From: Verrucomicrobiales bacterium
Lineage (GTDB): Bacteria; Verrucomicrobiota; Verrucomicrobiia; Limisphaerales; UBA1100
NCBI GenBank assembly: GCA_005809105.1
Contig: SYLI01000032.1
Span: 106,323-170,322, forward strand
Direction of reading: 5' to 3'
Length of the DNA stretch: 64,000 nucleotides
Positions 35,332-44,642 of this stretch are shown one piece after another (position 1 is the stretch's first letter; every line of letters starts with the position of its first letter). Below the pieces are notes generated by a model that did not search any database, was not told the DNA's origin, and worked only from the letters and a program-made list of their open reading frames with translations. The position numbers were made by a program, and so were the translations under genes.

Positions 35332-36834
35332 ATGAACCCCGTCCTGCTGCTGCTGCTGGGCTTGGCGGTCGTGCTTTGCGGGATTCTGGTCTTGCGCCTG
35401 CACGCGTTCTTGGCGCTCTTCATCGGTGCCGCCGTGGTGGCCGTGGCCACACCCGGCACCGCCGTGAAGCAGTTCCACCAGACTCGGCTGGAAGCCGAGT
35501 GGAACAAGGCGCAGAAGTCGGGCGCGCGCATGGCGAACCGCCCCGTCATCGAGATGGACGAGGCAACCCGTTCGGTGTTGGAGCGGCAGGCGGGCGCGGA
35601 GGCCGCCAAGCCTGCGCTGCAACGCATGGCCGATGGCTTCGGGAGCACCTGCGCCAAGGTGGGCTTTCTCATCGCGCTGGCCAGCATCATCGGGCGTTGC
35701 CTGCTCGACAGCGGCGCGGCCGACCGCATCGTGCGCACCGGACTGGCCTGGCTGGGCCCCGGCGGAGCGCCTCTGGCCTTTCTGGTCAGCGGCTTTGTGC
35801 TGGGCATCCCGGTGTTCTTCGAGGGCGTCTTTCTGCTGGCCATCCCGCTGGCCAAGGCGCTGTGGCTCAAGCTGCGCAAGGACTACCTGCTCATGGTGCT
35901 GGCCATCATCGCCGGAGGCACCATGACCCATTCGCTGGTGCCGCCCACGCCCGGGCCGCTGTTTGTGGCCAAGGAGATGGGGCTGGATTTGGGTGTGATG
36001 ATTCTTGGCGGGCTGGTGGTGGGCGCCTTCACCAGCAGCGCGGGCTTCTTCATCGCGCATGTGTTAAACCGGCGCATGGTCGTGCCACTGCGGGAAACGC
36101 CCGAAGTGCTGGCGCAACTTGAGAAGGTGGCCGCAAGGCCCGACCACGCGCTGCCGCCACTGGCTCGTTCGGTGATTCCCATCGTGTTGCCGCTCGCACT
36201 CATCGGCGTGGGCGCGTCCGTGACCGGCACGGGCCAAGGGGCGCTGGACGCGGTTATCCATTTCCTCGGCAATGAGAATGTCGCGCTGGCCGCAGGCGCG
36301 CTCTTCGCGCTGTATGCCCTGCCCCCGGCGGGCGATTCCCCGCCTTCCCTCAATGCGCGGCTGCAGCCCGCGCTTGAGGAAGCAGGACCGGTGATCCTGA
36401 TCTGTGCGGCCGGCGGCGCATTTGGCGCCGTGCTGCAGCAGACGGGAATCGGCCCTTACATCCAGCAAGCCGCCGGCCAAATGCTCACCTCCAACCTTTG
36501 GCTCTTGCCGCTGGCCTTCGGCGTGACGGCTCTCATCCGCGCCGCGCAGGGATCGGCCACGGTCGCCATGATCACTGCCGTGGGAATCGTCGGCGGCTTG
36601 GCCTCGAGTGGGCCGGCGGCGCTGGGATACCATCCCGTTTATCTGGCGCTGGCTATTGGCTGCGGCTCCAAGCCCTTTCCGTGGATGAATGACAGCGGCT
36701 TCTGGGTCATCAGCAAAATGAGCGGCATGACCGAGGCGGAGACGCTCAAAACCTTCTCCCTCATGCTCACGATCATGGGGTTCGTCGGGCTGGGCGTCAC
36801 GATGCTGGGCGCGCTCTGGTTCCCCTTCGTTTGA
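35332..36834 (+). CDS. GntP-family gluconate/organic-acid permease
   Basis: 500 aa, with about 12 or more hydrophobic segments. GntP features include VLCGILVLRLHAFLALFIGA, FVLGIPVFFEGVFLLAIPLA, AGGTMTHSLVPPTPGPLF and the C-terminal SKPFPWMNDSGFWVISKMSG, closely matching gluconate:H+ symporters. An insertion of about 55 polar residues (FHQTRLEAEWNKAQKSG...) separates helices 2 and 3. An ATG 42 nt upstream is in frame, but MNPVLLLLLGL fits better. It starts a run of three same-strand genes: aldolase 1 bp later, then an aminohydrolase, so uptake of a sugar acid followed by aldol cleavage is plausible. Confidence 0.92.
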   Translation: MNPVLLLLLGLAVVLCGILVLRLHAFLALFIGAAVVAVATPGTAVKQFHQTRLEAEWNKAQKSGARMANRPVIEMDEATRSVLERQAGAEAAKPALQRMADGFGSTCAKVGFLIALASIIGRCLLDSGAADRIVRTGLAWLGPGGAPLAFLVSGFVLGIPVFFEGVFLLAIPLAKALWLKLRKDYLLMVLAIIAGGTMTHSLVPPTPGPLFVAKEMGLDLGVMILGGLVVGAFTSSAGFFIAHVLNRRMVVPLRETPEVLAQLEKVAARPDHALPPLARSVIPIVLPLALIGVGASVTGTGQGALDAVIHFLGNENVALAAGALFALYALPPAGDSPPSLNARLQPALEEAGPVILICAAGGAFGAVLQQTGIGPYIQQAAGQMLTSNLWLLPLAFGVTALIRAAQGSATVAMITAVGIVGGLASSGPAALGYHPVYLALAIGCGSKPFPWMNDSGFWVISKMSGMTEAETLKTFSLMLTIMGFVGLGVTMLGALWFPFV

Positions 36835-36835
36835 A

Positions 36836-37597
36836 ATGAAAACCAACACCACCAAGGCCAAGCTGGCGGCCGGCGGCACGGTGCACGGCGCGTTCTTCCG
36901 CACGCCGGACACCAGCCTCATCGAACTGCAGGGATTTCTGGGATGGGACTTTCTGGTGCTCGACGGCGAGCACGGCACCCTGCAGGCGCGCGACATCGAG
37001 GATCAAGCCCGTGCCTGCGAACTGCGCGGGCTCACCGCCATCGCCCGTGTGACCACCAATGACGCCCCCACCATCCTGCGATTCATGGACACGGGCGCGC
37101 AGGGTGCGCACATCCCCTTCATCAACACCGTGGACGACGCCGAACGCGCGGTGCAGGCCATCAAGTATCACCCACGCGGCCAGCGTGGGCTGGCCGGCAT
37201 CCGCGCGGCGGAGTTTGGGCGCGGCGCACCGCTCTCTGACTACGTGCGAGCGGCCAACGCCGAGACGCTGGTGGTGGCCCAGATTGAAACCGGGCAGGCC
37301 ATCGGGCAGCTTTCCGAGATCGCGAAGGTGGACGGGGTGGACGTGGTGTTTATCGGCCCCAATGATCTCGCGCATTCGCTGGGGCACGCCGGGCACATCG
37401 GCCATCCCGAGGTGCAGGATGCCATGCGCCGCATTGCCGACATCGTGCTGGCGTGCGGCAAGGTTCTGGGTTTGATGGTCTACGATAGCGCCGGCGCAAG
37501 GCTGTGGCGCGAACGCGGTGCGCGCTACATCACCGTGCCCTTTGAATCAGTCCTGTGCCCTGCGGTGAAACAATACCTTGAGGTCGCGCGAAGCTAA
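36836..37597 (+). CDS. HpcH/HpaI-family class II aldolase
   Basis: 253 aa, TIM-barrel metal-dependent aldolase. VHGAFFRTPDTSLIEL, FLVLDGEHGTLQ (catalytic His/Asp region), GAQGAHIPFINTVDDAE (metal-ligand and pyruvate-binding segment), VAQIETGQAIG (Glu ligand) and FIGPNDLAHSLGH are family signatures. Members split 2-keto-3-deoxy sugar acids or 4-hydroxy-2-oxoheptanedioate into pyruvate and an aldehyde. Its start is 1 bp behind the GntP permease stop, so the two are probably co-translated and the substrate is likely a transported sugar acid derivative. Confidence 0.92.
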   Translation: MKTNTTKAKLAAGGTVHGAFFRTPDTSLIELQGFLGWDFLVLDGEHGTLQARDIEDQARACELRGLTAIARVTTNDAPTILRFMDTGAQGAHIPFINTVDDAERAVQAIKYHPRGQRGLAGIRAAEFGRGAPLSDYVRAANAETLVVAQIETGQAIGQLSEIAKVDGVDVVFIGPNDLAHSLGHAGHIGHPEVQDAMRRIADIVLACGKVLGLMVYDSAGARLWRERGARYITVPFESVLCPAVKQYLEVARS

Positions 37598-37627
37598 GCC
37601 CGCGCGAGACGAACACTCTGGCGGCCC

Positions 37628-39049
37628 ATGAAATCCAAAATCTTGATCGTGATTGCGTGCCTCCCTTTCATGGCCGCCGCGCAGCCTTGGGAGCTGGTGA
37701 TCGCCAACGGCCGGGTGATGGATCCCGAAACAGGCCTAGACGCCGTGCGCCATCTGGGCATCCGCGGTGGTGTCATCGGCGAGGTTTCCGCGAAGCCCTT
37801 GCAGGGGCGCGAAGTGCTTGACGCCCGCGGGCTGGTGGTGGCGCCGGGGTTTATTGATCTGCACCAGCACGGGCAAACCCTTCAGGACTATCAATACAAG
37901 GCATTGGACGGCGTGACCTGCGCGTTGGAACTCGAAGTGGGGGCGGCCGATGTGGACCTCTGGTATCGCGTGCGCGAAGGCAAGGCGCCCATCCACTACG
38001 CCGTCAGCGTCGGCCACATCCCCGTGCGCATGTCGGTGATGGGCGACCGTCCGGCCTTTCTGCCCGGTGCCGCGACACGCGCCGCCAAGGAACCCGCCAC
38101 CGCCGAACAGGTGGCGCAAATCCGCGCCGGCATCGAGACGGGTCTGCGCCGCGGTGCCGTGGCGGTGGGATTTGGTCTGCAATACACCCCGCAGGCCAGC
38201 CATTGGGAAGTGCTGGAGTGCTTCAGCGCCGCAGCTCAATTTGGCGCCTCCTGTCATGTGCATATCCGCAACAAGGGCGAGCGCGGTCCACAGAATGTTT
38301 TTTCTGCGCTGGAAGAGGTGGTCGCCGCCTCGGCCATCACCGGCGCCCCCGGACACATCCTGCACCTTCAGGCCACCGGCATGAGCGCCACGCCGCGCCT
38401 CTTGGATCTCATCGCGCAGGCACGCAAGCGCGGACTGGACATCACCTGCGAGGTGTACCCCTACACCGCGGGCATGACGGACATCAGCTCTGCGGTGTTC
38501 GACCCTGGCTGGCGCGAACGAGACGGCATGGACTACCACGATCTCCAATGGGGCGCGACGGGCGAACGGCTGACGGCAGACACATTTGAAAAGTACCGCA
38601 AGACCGGCGGGCTGGTGATTGCACACAGCAACCCGGAGGAACTCGTGCGCAAGGCGCTGGCCCATCCTTTGACGATGATCGCCAGCGACGGCCTGCCCGG
38701 CCACCCGCGCAACACGGGCACCTACGCGCGCATGCTGGGCTTGTATGCACGGGACAACCAAGACCTGCCGCTCATGCGGGCGCTTGAGAAATGCGCGCTC
38801 ATGCCCGCACAACGTCTGGAGGCGCGGGTGCCCGCGATGCGCAACAAGGGCCGCATCAAGGTCGGAGCGGACGCCGATCTCGTCCTCTTTGACGCGGCCA
38901 AAGTGCGCGACCAGTCAACCTACGCGGACGCCAACCGCACCTCGACGGGCATTCGCCACACACTCGTCGGAGGCGTGGCCGTGGTGCAGAACGGCCTGCT
39001 GCAAAAGGACGCGCTGCCCGGCCGCGCCGTGCGTGCGCCTCTGCGGTGA
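37628..39049 (+). CDS. Exported D-aminoacylase-like amidohydrolase
   Basis: 473 aa with a signal peptide ending near MAAAQPWE. It has the amidohydrolase N-terminal strand motif (LVIANGRVMDPETGLDAV), HxH metal ligands at His79/His81 (IDLHQHGQ), a Glu/His set in the barrel (EVYPYTAGMTD, HSNPEEL) and SDGLPGHPRNTGTYARM, the Asp motif of D-aminoacylases. The end RIKVGADADLVLFDAAKV is the usual composite-domain closing. It may deacylate N-acyl-D-amino acids or related amides in the periplasm. It is on the same strand 30 bp after the aldolase; whether it belongs to that pathway is uncertain. Confidence 0.87.
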   Translation: MKSKILIVIACLPFMAAAQPWELVIANGRVMDPETGLDAVRHLGIRGGVIGEVSAKPLQGREVLDARGLVVAPGFIDLHQHGQTLQDYQYKALDGVTCALELEVGAADVDLWYRVREGKAPIHYAVSVGHIPVRMSVMGDRPAFLPGAATRAAKEPATAEQVAQIRAGIETGLRRGAVAVGFGLQYTPQASHWEVLECFSAAAQFGASCHVHIRNKGERGPQNVFSALEEVVAASAITGAPGHILHLQATGMSATPRLLDLIAQARKRGLDITCEVYPYTAGMTDISSAVFDPGWRERDGMDYHDLQWGATGERLTADTFEKYRKTGGLVIAHSNPEELVRKALAHPLTMIASDGLPGHPRNTGTYARMLGLYARDNQDLPLMRALEKCALMPAQRLEARVPAMRNKGRIKVGADADLVLFDAAKVRDQSTYADANRTSTGIRHTLVGGVAVVQNGLLQKDALPGRAVRAPLR

Positions 39050-39050
39050 T

Positions 39051-41030
39051 TCACGGGGCGCGGCCGATGAGCTCCACTTTCGTGCGTCGCCGCACCAGTT
39101 CCAGCACCTGCGCAGGGGTGACGATGCGCGAGATGTTGAGATAGTCGGGCTGTTCCTTGTCGGTCGCCGGATAGTCCTGCAAGTGCACCGTCGCGACACC
39201 CTCGGTGAACAGGGCCGCCAGCGCCGTCTGGCTGGAGAATGTTGCATCACCCCACAATTCCAACGGCGCTGTCTTGCACCGCGGCAGCGCGCGCAGCGCC
39301 GCAACGCCTCGATGCACGTCCCACACCTGCATACCCGCCAGAGTCTGCCCCAGCAGCATAAACCGGCGGCGCGACTGCGTGAGGTTGCGTTCGGTGGGCG
39401 TCAACGCCGTCGCCCCCACGCCACGCGGCAGCAGCACGGCATACACTTGGGCGTGGTTGCGCACGTGCTCGAGCTGTTTCTGCAGCGCCTGCCGGGCGGC
39501 ATCGGTCACCGGCGCGTCGGCGGCGAGTCCCGCCTGCGCAAGTTCATCGGCCCACACCTTGGCGAATGCCGGCCGGCCCAGTTGCAGGTAATTGCGCCAG
39601 CCCTCCGGCCCCAGCACTTCAAGGTGGATGCGCTCGGGCTTCTCCAATCCTTCGCGCGCGGCGGTGTAGAGGCGCAGAGTGACACCCTCTTGACTCGTGA
39701 ATTCGTGGCCAGAAAGCACCACGCCTTCGTGGCGCGTCTCGAAGAGGGGGCGCAGGTTGATCGCACCCGGCGTGTCGGGCCAGCCGCCAAAGCTCTTGTT
39801 GCGCAGGTCGGCCAGCGCACGTTGCGGCTCCAAGGTCGCGGCACCAGCGCGCGTGAAAGACTCGTGGATGGCGGTGTTGCGTTCATCCTTGGGCAACGTG
39901 GCAAAGACCTTGAGATCCGCGGGGGTAAAAAGCTTCACCGCGTCGCGCTCTACCGCTCGCACCTCGCCGCGCAGATGCTTGTCAAACCAGCGGAAGGCCG
40001 GGACGCGCAGTTCCTGCGTGTCCAGATGGCCGCCAGGCGTGATGACCAGCCCCAGCTTGTCCTTGGCACCATGCAGTTCGTAAATGCGGCGCACCTGCTG
40101 AAAGAGGCGCACCACGCCGTCCAGCGGAAAAATGCGGTCGTCGTCGGTGTTGAGGATCATCAGCGGTCGCGGCGCCACCAGCGCGGCCACCTGGGCAAAA
40201 TCCCAGCCATAGGTGTTGACGTGGTACATGCAGTCGCAGTGGCCCTCGACCACTCCATCGACGACATGATTCTTGAGGTCAGTGATTCCAGCCACCGGCG
40301 CCGCCACGCCGATGCGCTCGTCCAACGCCGCAATCCACCAACTGTAGGCACCGCCTCCGCTGCGCCCGGTGACGCCCAGCCGTGCCTTGTCCACGAAGGG
40401 GAGCGTCTCCAGAAAATCAATCGCGCGCATGCCATTCCACGCCTCGACGCCCGCCGGGGTGTAACCGCGCGAGTTCCACCACCACATGCCCCGGTTGTGG
40501 GTGCCGTGGTGGATGCCCTCAATCTCTCCCAGTTGCAGCGTGTCCAGCGTGAGGCAGACGTAGCCGTGCTGCGCAAACCACGCGCCGTGATGCTGGTAGC
40601 CGGTCTTGTTGCCGTAGCTGACACCGTTGGTCTTCATCTGCGCATGGCCGCACACGTAAAGGATGGCCGGCGCGGGTGCCTTGAGCTGCTTGGGCACATA
40701 GAGGTTGGCCGTGACATACAGGCCCGGCAGCGACTGAAAATGCAGCTTGCGTACCTCAAAGCGGTCGTGATCGGTGATGCCGGTGACGACGGGCTTGAGC
40801 GGAGTCCGCGCCGGCAGCGGATCGAGCCCCAGCATTTCAAAAAGTTGCCGGCGGTACCCGGCCTTGCGGGCGTTCCAGTCGTCGAGCGTGCGGATGTCGC
40901 CAAGGCTGCGTTGCGCCAGACGCTCCGTCTCGATCTTGAAATACCCGGCGAACATCAGGTCTCCGGGGGTCTTGAGTTCCGCAGCAACGGCAGAGACCGC
41001 CAGTGCCAAGCTTAGTAGGATGGGTTTCAT
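39051..41030 (-). CDS. Secreted alpha/beta-hydrolase (acetylxylan-esterase-like)
   Basis: 659 aa with a signal peptide (MKPILLSLALAVSAVAAEL). An alpha/beta-hydrolase core covers about residues 105-330: nucleophile elbow GVTGRSGGGAYSWW (Ser), LVAPRPLMILNTDDDRIFP with the acid residue, and VITPGGHLDTQELRVPAFRWF with the His. The oxyanion-region segment AWNGMRAIDFLETLP is typical of the acetyl xylan esterase/AXE1-like group in Verrucomicrobia. The C-terminal half (about 340-650) is a second domain of unknown role. It probably deacetylates polysaccharides or sugars. Its start overlaps the SRPBCC gene stop by 4 nt (ATGA). Confidence 0.86.
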   Translation of the reverse strand: MKPILLSLALAVSAVAAELKTPGDLMFAGYFKIETERLAQRSLGDIRTLDDWNARKAGYRRQLFEMLGLDPLPARTPLKPVVTGITDHDRFEVRKLHFQSLPGLYVTANLYVPKQLKAPAPAILYVCGHAQMKTNGVSYGNKTGYQHHGAWFAQHGYVCLTLDTLQLGEIEGIHHGTHNRGMWWWNSRGYTPAGVEAWNGMRAIDFLETLPFVDKARLGVTGRSGGGAYSWWIAALDERIGVAAPVAGITDLKNHVVDGVVEGHCDCMYHVNTYGWDFAQVAALVAPRPLMILNTDDDRIFPLDGVVRLFQQVRRIYELHGAKDKLGLVITPGGHLDTQELRVPAFRWFDKHLRGEVRAVERDAVKLFTPADLKVFATLPKDERNTAIHESFTRAGAATLEPQRALADLRNKSFGGWPDTPGAINLRPLFETRHEGVVLSGHEFTSQEGVTLRLYTAAREGLEKPERIHLEVLGPEGWRNYLQLGRPAFAKVWADELAQAGLAADAPVTDAARQALQKQLEHVRNHAQVYAVLLPRGVGATALTPTERNLTQSRRRFMLLGQTLAGMQVWDVHRGVAALRALPRCKTAPLELWGDATFSSQTALAALFTEGVATVHLQDYPATDKEQPDYLNISRIVTPAQVLELVRRRTKVELIGRAP

Positions 41031-41464
41031 GATTGTGTCTCGATGCAGGCGCGCAGATCCTCAAGGTCCTGCTTCATCCCGTGCTCCATTCTGTGGCGGA
41101 TCATGCCGTTAAAAAGCCGCAGCGCCAGCCCGTGCGGCTCCCATTGAATGGTGGCCGTCACGGTGGCGCCGCCAGTGGCGGCCGTGAATTCAAACTCAGT
41201 GGTCCAAAGCGTGCCGCCCGCCTCGGTGGTGATGGTGAAGCCCGTGGGCGGAGTGCATTCCACCACGACAAACTCCATCCACGCGTCGCTCCATCCGGCC
41301 TTGCGCAGTTCCTTCCAACGTGTGCCCACGGCAAACGTGTTGCCGACCAGCACCTCCAGCTTTTTGATGGCACTGATGTGCCGGGCCTTGGAAAAATCGG
41401 TGCAGACGTCAAACACCCGCCCGACCGGCGCGCGATAATTCACCTGGACGGTGAGGGTCTGCAT
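41027..41464 (-). CDS. SRPBCC / polyketide-cyclase-like ligand-binding protein
   Basis: 145 aa, START/Bet v1 helix-grip fold: VNYRAPVGRVFDVCTDFSKA at the N-terminus, TGFTITTEAGG and ATVTATIQWEPHG strands, and a long C-terminal helix (MEHGMKQDLEDLRACIETQS). These proteins bind hydrophobic ligands or act as cyclases/dehydratases; no catalytic residue can be assigned. No signal peptide, so cytoplasmic. It lies between the quinoprotein-like gene (3 bp gap) and the esterase gene (4-nt overlap), as part of a three-gene minus-strand unit. Confidence 0.8.
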   Translation of the reverse strand: MQTLTVQVNYRAPVGRVFDVCTDFSKARHISAIKKLEVLVGNTFAVGTRWKELRKAGWSDAWMEFVVVECTPPTGFTITTEAGGTLWTTEFEFTAATGGATVTATIQWEPHGLALRLFNGMIRHRMEHGMKQDLEDLRACIETQS

Positions 41465-41467
41465 GGC

Positions 41468-42721
41468 TCATCGGCGGGCGTTGATGCACCAGAGCGCGCG
41501 ATGCGTGCGGATGAAGAGCTCGCCATCGGACGCGGCGACGGACGAATTGCTCGGTTCGCCCAGGGTGTTGGTGGACACCAGTTCAAACTTGGTGCCGGCC
41601 TTGAAGACGTAGCAGTTGCCGGCCTGAGTCAGAGTGTAGCAGAGGCCCTCGGCCAGCATCACGCTGCTCCAGTTGGTGCCGCTGCCGGGCAGTCGCTCGT
41701 TCCACACGGTCGCGCCGGTTTTAAGGTTGAGGCACATCGCCGTTCCCGGATCGTTGTGGATGTAGAGGTGGCCCTGATGCACCACGCCCGAGCCAATGCG
41801 CTGGGGCGAGACGTTGTGGAACCATGCGCGGTGCGAATCGGTGACATCGCCTTTGCCGCCCATGCGCACGGCCAGCGCCTTGCCGCCGAATCCACCCATC
41901 CCCACCGCGATCCCATCGCCCTGCAGGGGCGAGGTGTACACCAACGGGTTGAGCCCCTTGGCGCTCCAGAATTCCTTGCCGCTGATGGGATCCACCGAGC
42001 ACAGGCGCCCGGGCCACGACATGAGGAGCGCATCCTTGGAGTCTTCCTTGTAGAGAATCGGCGTGGCCCATGAACCGATGTAGGTGCGCCCCTGGTTCCC
42101 CTTCTCGCCGCCCTGAGGATGTTGGTAGCCAGTGGCCTCCTCATTCTGCCAGACGGTCTTGCCGGTCTTCTTGTCAAAAGCGATGAGGGCCGTCTTGTCT
42201 CCGGGCCCAAAGTTGAGCAGGCAGAGATCGCCGTGCAGCACCGGCGAGGGGCCAGAGCCCCAGATGTGATGCTGCAGCCCCAGATCGCGGCGGCTCCACA
42301 GCTCGGCCCCTTCCATGTCGAAGCAAAAGAGCCCGGCGGAACCGAAGAAGGCGAAGACACGCTCGCCGTCGGTGGTGGGCGAACCCGAGGCGAAGGGATT
42401 GGTGCCGTGGGTGGGCTCCTTCTCCGCTCCCTTTGCGCCCGCGCGCCAGAGCTCACGCCCCTGCTCGCGGTCCATGCAGAAGAGCATGCGGTCGTTGCCC
42501 ACCGGCTGGGTGATGAAGATGCGCTTGCCCCAGATGATCGGGGTGGAGTTGCCGCGCTCGGGCAGCGCCACACGCCATTTCACGTTCTCCTTTGCCCCCC
42601 ATTTTGTCGGAAGGTTTTTCTCCGTGCAGACGCCGTCTCCTGTCGCGCCACGCCAAGCCGGCCAGTTCGCGGCCGGGAGGTTGAGGCAAAAGCACAGCAG
42701 CATGAAAAGTGGGATTCGCAT
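41468..42721 (-). CDS. Secreted PQQ-like beta-propeller protein
   Basis: 417 aa with a signal peptide ([18 protein letters not shown]). It begins [20 protein letters not shown] and shows WD/PQQ-type blades: [50 protein letters not shown] and [16 protein letters not shown], the last two being Ax-D-x-x-T-G-K-x-x-W blade motifs. Such PVC family members are secreted quinoprotein- or BamB-like propellers, most with no proven enzyme activity. It is clearly paralogous to the protein at 51967-53253. The last genes of the unit are the SRPBCC protein and the esterase. Confidence 0.86.
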   Translation of the reverse strand: MRIPLFMLLCFCLNLPAANWPAWRGATGDGVCTEKNLPTKWGAKENVKWRVALPERGNSTPIIWGKRIFITQPVGNDRMLFCMDREQGRELWRAGAKGAEKEPTHGTNPFASGSPTTDGERVFAFFGSAGLFCFDMEGAELWSRRDLGLQHHIWGSGPSPVLHGDLCLLNFGPGDKTALIAFDKKTGKTVWQNEEATGYQHPQGGEKGNQGRTYIGSWATPILYKEDSKDALLMSWPGRLCSVDPISGKEFWSAKGLNPLVYTSPLQGDGIAVGMGGFGGKALAVRMGGKGDVTDSHRAWFHNVSPQRIGSGVVHQGHLYIHNDPGTAMCLNLKTGATVWNERLPGSGTNWSSVMLAEGLCYTLTQAGNCYVFKAGTKFELVSTNTLGEPSNSSVAASDGELFIRTHRALWCINARR

Positions 42722-42809
42722 GAGGGCACCCTACCATGGCCTTGAACGGAGTCCAGCCTGCGCCACCAACATTGACGCCCCGGAGGCTTTGCTATCCAAT
42801 GCGCGTGCC

Positions 42810-43184
42810 ATGCCCGATCACGCCTTGCAGCAGGCCGCCGCTGCACTGGGTCTGGCCTCCCTGCGCCGCCACATTTTTCTCTGCGCCGACCAGACCGAGC
42901 CCCACTGCTGCGCGCGCGAGGCCGGGCTGGCGGCGTGGGAATTCCTCAAGGCCCGGCTCAAGGCATTGAACCTGACGGGGCCGCAGCCCCTCGTGTATCG
43001 CAGCAAGGTCAATTGCCTGCGCGTGTGCCTGCGCGGGCCCATCGCCGTCGTCTATCCCGAGGGCGTGTGGTATCACTCGTGCGCGCCCGAGGTGCTTGAG
43101 CGCATCATCCAGGAACATCTCATCGGCGGACGCGTCGTGCGCGAACACGCCTTCCACATCAACCCGCTGCTGCCCGCCGCATGA
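42810..43184 (+). CDS. Thioredoxin-like (2Fe-2S) ferredoxin
   Basis: 124 aa. The N-terminal [14 protein letters not shown] and downstream [15 protein letters not shown] give the four-Cys pattern C-x(8-9)-C...C-x3-C of thioredoxin-fold [2Fe-2S] ferredoxins; [18 protein letters not shown] and [10 protein letters not shown] are also typical. The reading frame is open over 160 codons further upstream without similarity, so I chose the ATG at 42810. The stop overlaps the MFS transporter start by 4 nt (ATGA), hence coupling. It is probably a cytoplasmic electron carrier; its redox partner is unknown. An extra Cys (adjacent to the second ligand) is present in HCC. Confidence 0.85.
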   Translation: MPDHALQQAAAALGLASLRRHIFLCADQTEPHCCAREAGLAAWEFLKARLKALNLTGPQPLVYRSKVNCLRVCLRGPIAVVYPEGVWYHSCAPEVLERIIQEHLIGGRVVREHAFHINPLLPAA

Positions 43185-44545
43185 ATCATCCGACGCCCGA
43201 CGCCCATAAGTCCCCGCCTGAAGCCACCCACCTGCGCGACATCACCCCCCGGCAATGGAAGTCGGGGATCGCCGCGTGGCTGGGCTGGCTCTTCGACGGG
43301 CTGGACATGCACCTCTACACGCTGGTCGCCGCGCCCTTCGTGATGCAGCTCGTGCACGTCGCCGAGGTGACTGACCCGCTCGTAAAGGAGCGCAGTTCCT
43401 GGATCCAGGCGGCGTTTCTTGTGGGCTGGGCGCTGGGCGGAGGGTTCTTTGGCTACGTGGGCGATCGCATCGGCCGCGCGCGCGCGCTGAGCCTCACGGT
43501 GCTCACCTACGCGGTCTTCACCGGCCTCTCCTTCTTCGCAGAGACCTGGTGGCATTTGCTCATTTTCAGATTTGTCGCGGCGCTAGGCATTGGCGGCGAG
43601 TGGGCCGTGGGCTCCACGCTGCTCTCGGAGACATGGCCCTCGCGCTGGCGCCCGTGGATCGCCGCCGTGCTGCAGGCCGGCGTCAATCTGGGCGTGCTGC
43701 TGGCCTGTCTGGCGGTGTATCTCATGGCGGATCTGCCGCCGCGCTACGTCTTCCTTGTCGGCATCACGCCCGCGCTCATCGTGTACTGGATCCGCCGCAA
43801 TGTGCCCGAGCCTGAGGAATGGCAGCGGGCCAAGGCGCGCAGCACCCACACCCCCGGCGTGCCCGCTCTCTTTGCAAAAGACTTGCGCCGCACGACGCTG
43901 ACCGTCATCGCCGTCTGCGCCACCTCGCTCACGGCTTGGTGGGCGTTCATGTTCTGGCAGGCGCAGCACCTGCGCAACCTGCCCGATCTGAAAGCCGCGA
44001 TGGTGGCCGAGGCCGCCGCGCTCCCCCCGGCACTCGGGACGACAGGCGCAGTGCCCGCAGAGGAGCAGGAGAAGATCGCCAAGGCCCGGACGGAACAGGT
44101 GGTGGCGAGGACCTTCGCGCTGACGATTGCCGTGTCCATCGCGGGGAATTTCTTCTGCGGCTGGCTGGCGCAGCGACTGGGCTACCGCCGCGCCATTGCA
44201 CTCATGTGCGCGGCCTTCTTCATCACGCTGCAGGGCACCTTCCGGTGGGATCACGACTGGCGCACGCTCAGCACCTTCTGGTTTCCGGCCGTCGGCTTTT
44301 GCTCGGGCATGTTCGGGCTCTTCACCATGTGCCTGCCGCCCCTTTTCCCCACGCTCTTGCGCACCACCGGTGCGGGCTGTTGCTACAACATTGGCCGCAT
44401 CGCCGCTGCGGCGGGCACGGTCTTCTTCGGTCTCTTCTCGAAGGTGGGGGACTTTCGCGCCGCCCTGCTCTACGCCAGTCTGCTGTTCCTTCCCGCCACG
44501 ATCTTCGCACTGGCCATGCCTGAGCCCAAAGACTCGACCCGCTGA
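43181..44545 (+). CDS. MFS transporter (sugar/aromatic-acid H+ symporter type)
   Basis: 454 aa with 12 predicted helices. [20 protein letters not shown] near the N-terminus and [18 protein letters not shown] (MFS motif A) mark the aromatic acid:H+/sugar phosphate-like class; [21 protein letters not shown] is also characteristic. A central loop of about 50 polar residues separates the two six-helix halves. The substrate is probably an organic acid, not identifiable here. It overlaps the ferredoxin stop by 4 nt. Its own stop codon lies inside the first copy of the 36-bp repeat. Confidence 0.9.
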   Translation: MNHPTPDAHKSPPEATHLRDITPRQWKSGIAAWLGWLFDGLDMHLYTLVAAPFVMQLVHVAEVTDPLVKERSSWIQAAFLVGWALGGGFFGYVGDRIGRARALSLTVLTYAVFTGLSFFAETWWHLLIFRFVAALGIGGEWAVGSTLLSETWPSRWRPWIAAVLQAGVNLGVLLACLAVYLMADLPPRYVFLVGITPALIVYWIRRNVPEPEEWQRAKARSTHTPGVPALFAKDLRRTTLTVIAVCATSLTAWWAFMFWQAQHLRNLPDLKAAMVAEAAALPPALGTTGAVPAEEQEKIAKARTEQVVARTFALTIAVSIAGNFFCGWLAQRLGYRRAIALMCAAFFITLQGTFRWDHDWRTLSTFWFPAVGFCSGMFGLFTMCLPPLFPTLLRTTGAGCCYNIGRIAAAAGTVFFGLFSKVGDFRAALLYASLLFLPATIFALAMPEPKDSTR

Positions 44546-44576
44546 CCCGCGCCCTTTTTCTGGGGGAGGGCTCAGC
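44541..44576. repeat. 36-bp direct repeat, copy 1 (contains MFS stop)
   Basis: The perfect copy 1 of a 36-bp unit, GCTGA...TCAGC, with internal dyad: GCTGA/TCAGC outer arms and GCCCT (44551-44555)/AGGGC (44567-44571) inner arms around a TTTTCTGGGGG loop. It contains the MFS TGA stop at 44543-44545. A hairpin with T-rich loop, possibly a transcription terminator. Confidence 0.9.
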
Positions 44577-44606
44577 GGCGCGCCCGTTGAGAATTACGAC
44601 CGATGG

Positions 44607-44642
44607 GCTGACCCGCGCCCTTTTTCTGGGGGAGGGCTCAGC
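44607..44642. repeat. 36-bp direct repeat, copy 2 (contains isomerase stop)
   Basis: Identical to copy 1 over 36 bp; the flanking bases differ on both sides. The 30-bp spacer is 44577-44606. The stop codon (TGA on the minus strand, 44640-44638) of the convergent isomerase gene falls inside it. Confidence 0.9.

Noticed and set aside
35220..35879. N-terminal 220-codon extension of the DUF4838 protein
   Set aside because: It would overlap the divergent GntP gene start, and the signal peptide starts at 35219.
38745..41015. 756-codon open frame on the plus strand opposite the esterase gene
   Set aside because: The minus-strand gene has signal peptide and catalytic GRSGGG; the plus-strand translation is repetitive His/Arg/Gln-rich text without motifs.
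44541..44642. Minimal CRISPR (36-bp repeat, 30-bp spacer)
   Set aside because: Only two copies, overlapping two stop codons, no leader, array or cas genes; a duplicated hairpin terminator explains it better.
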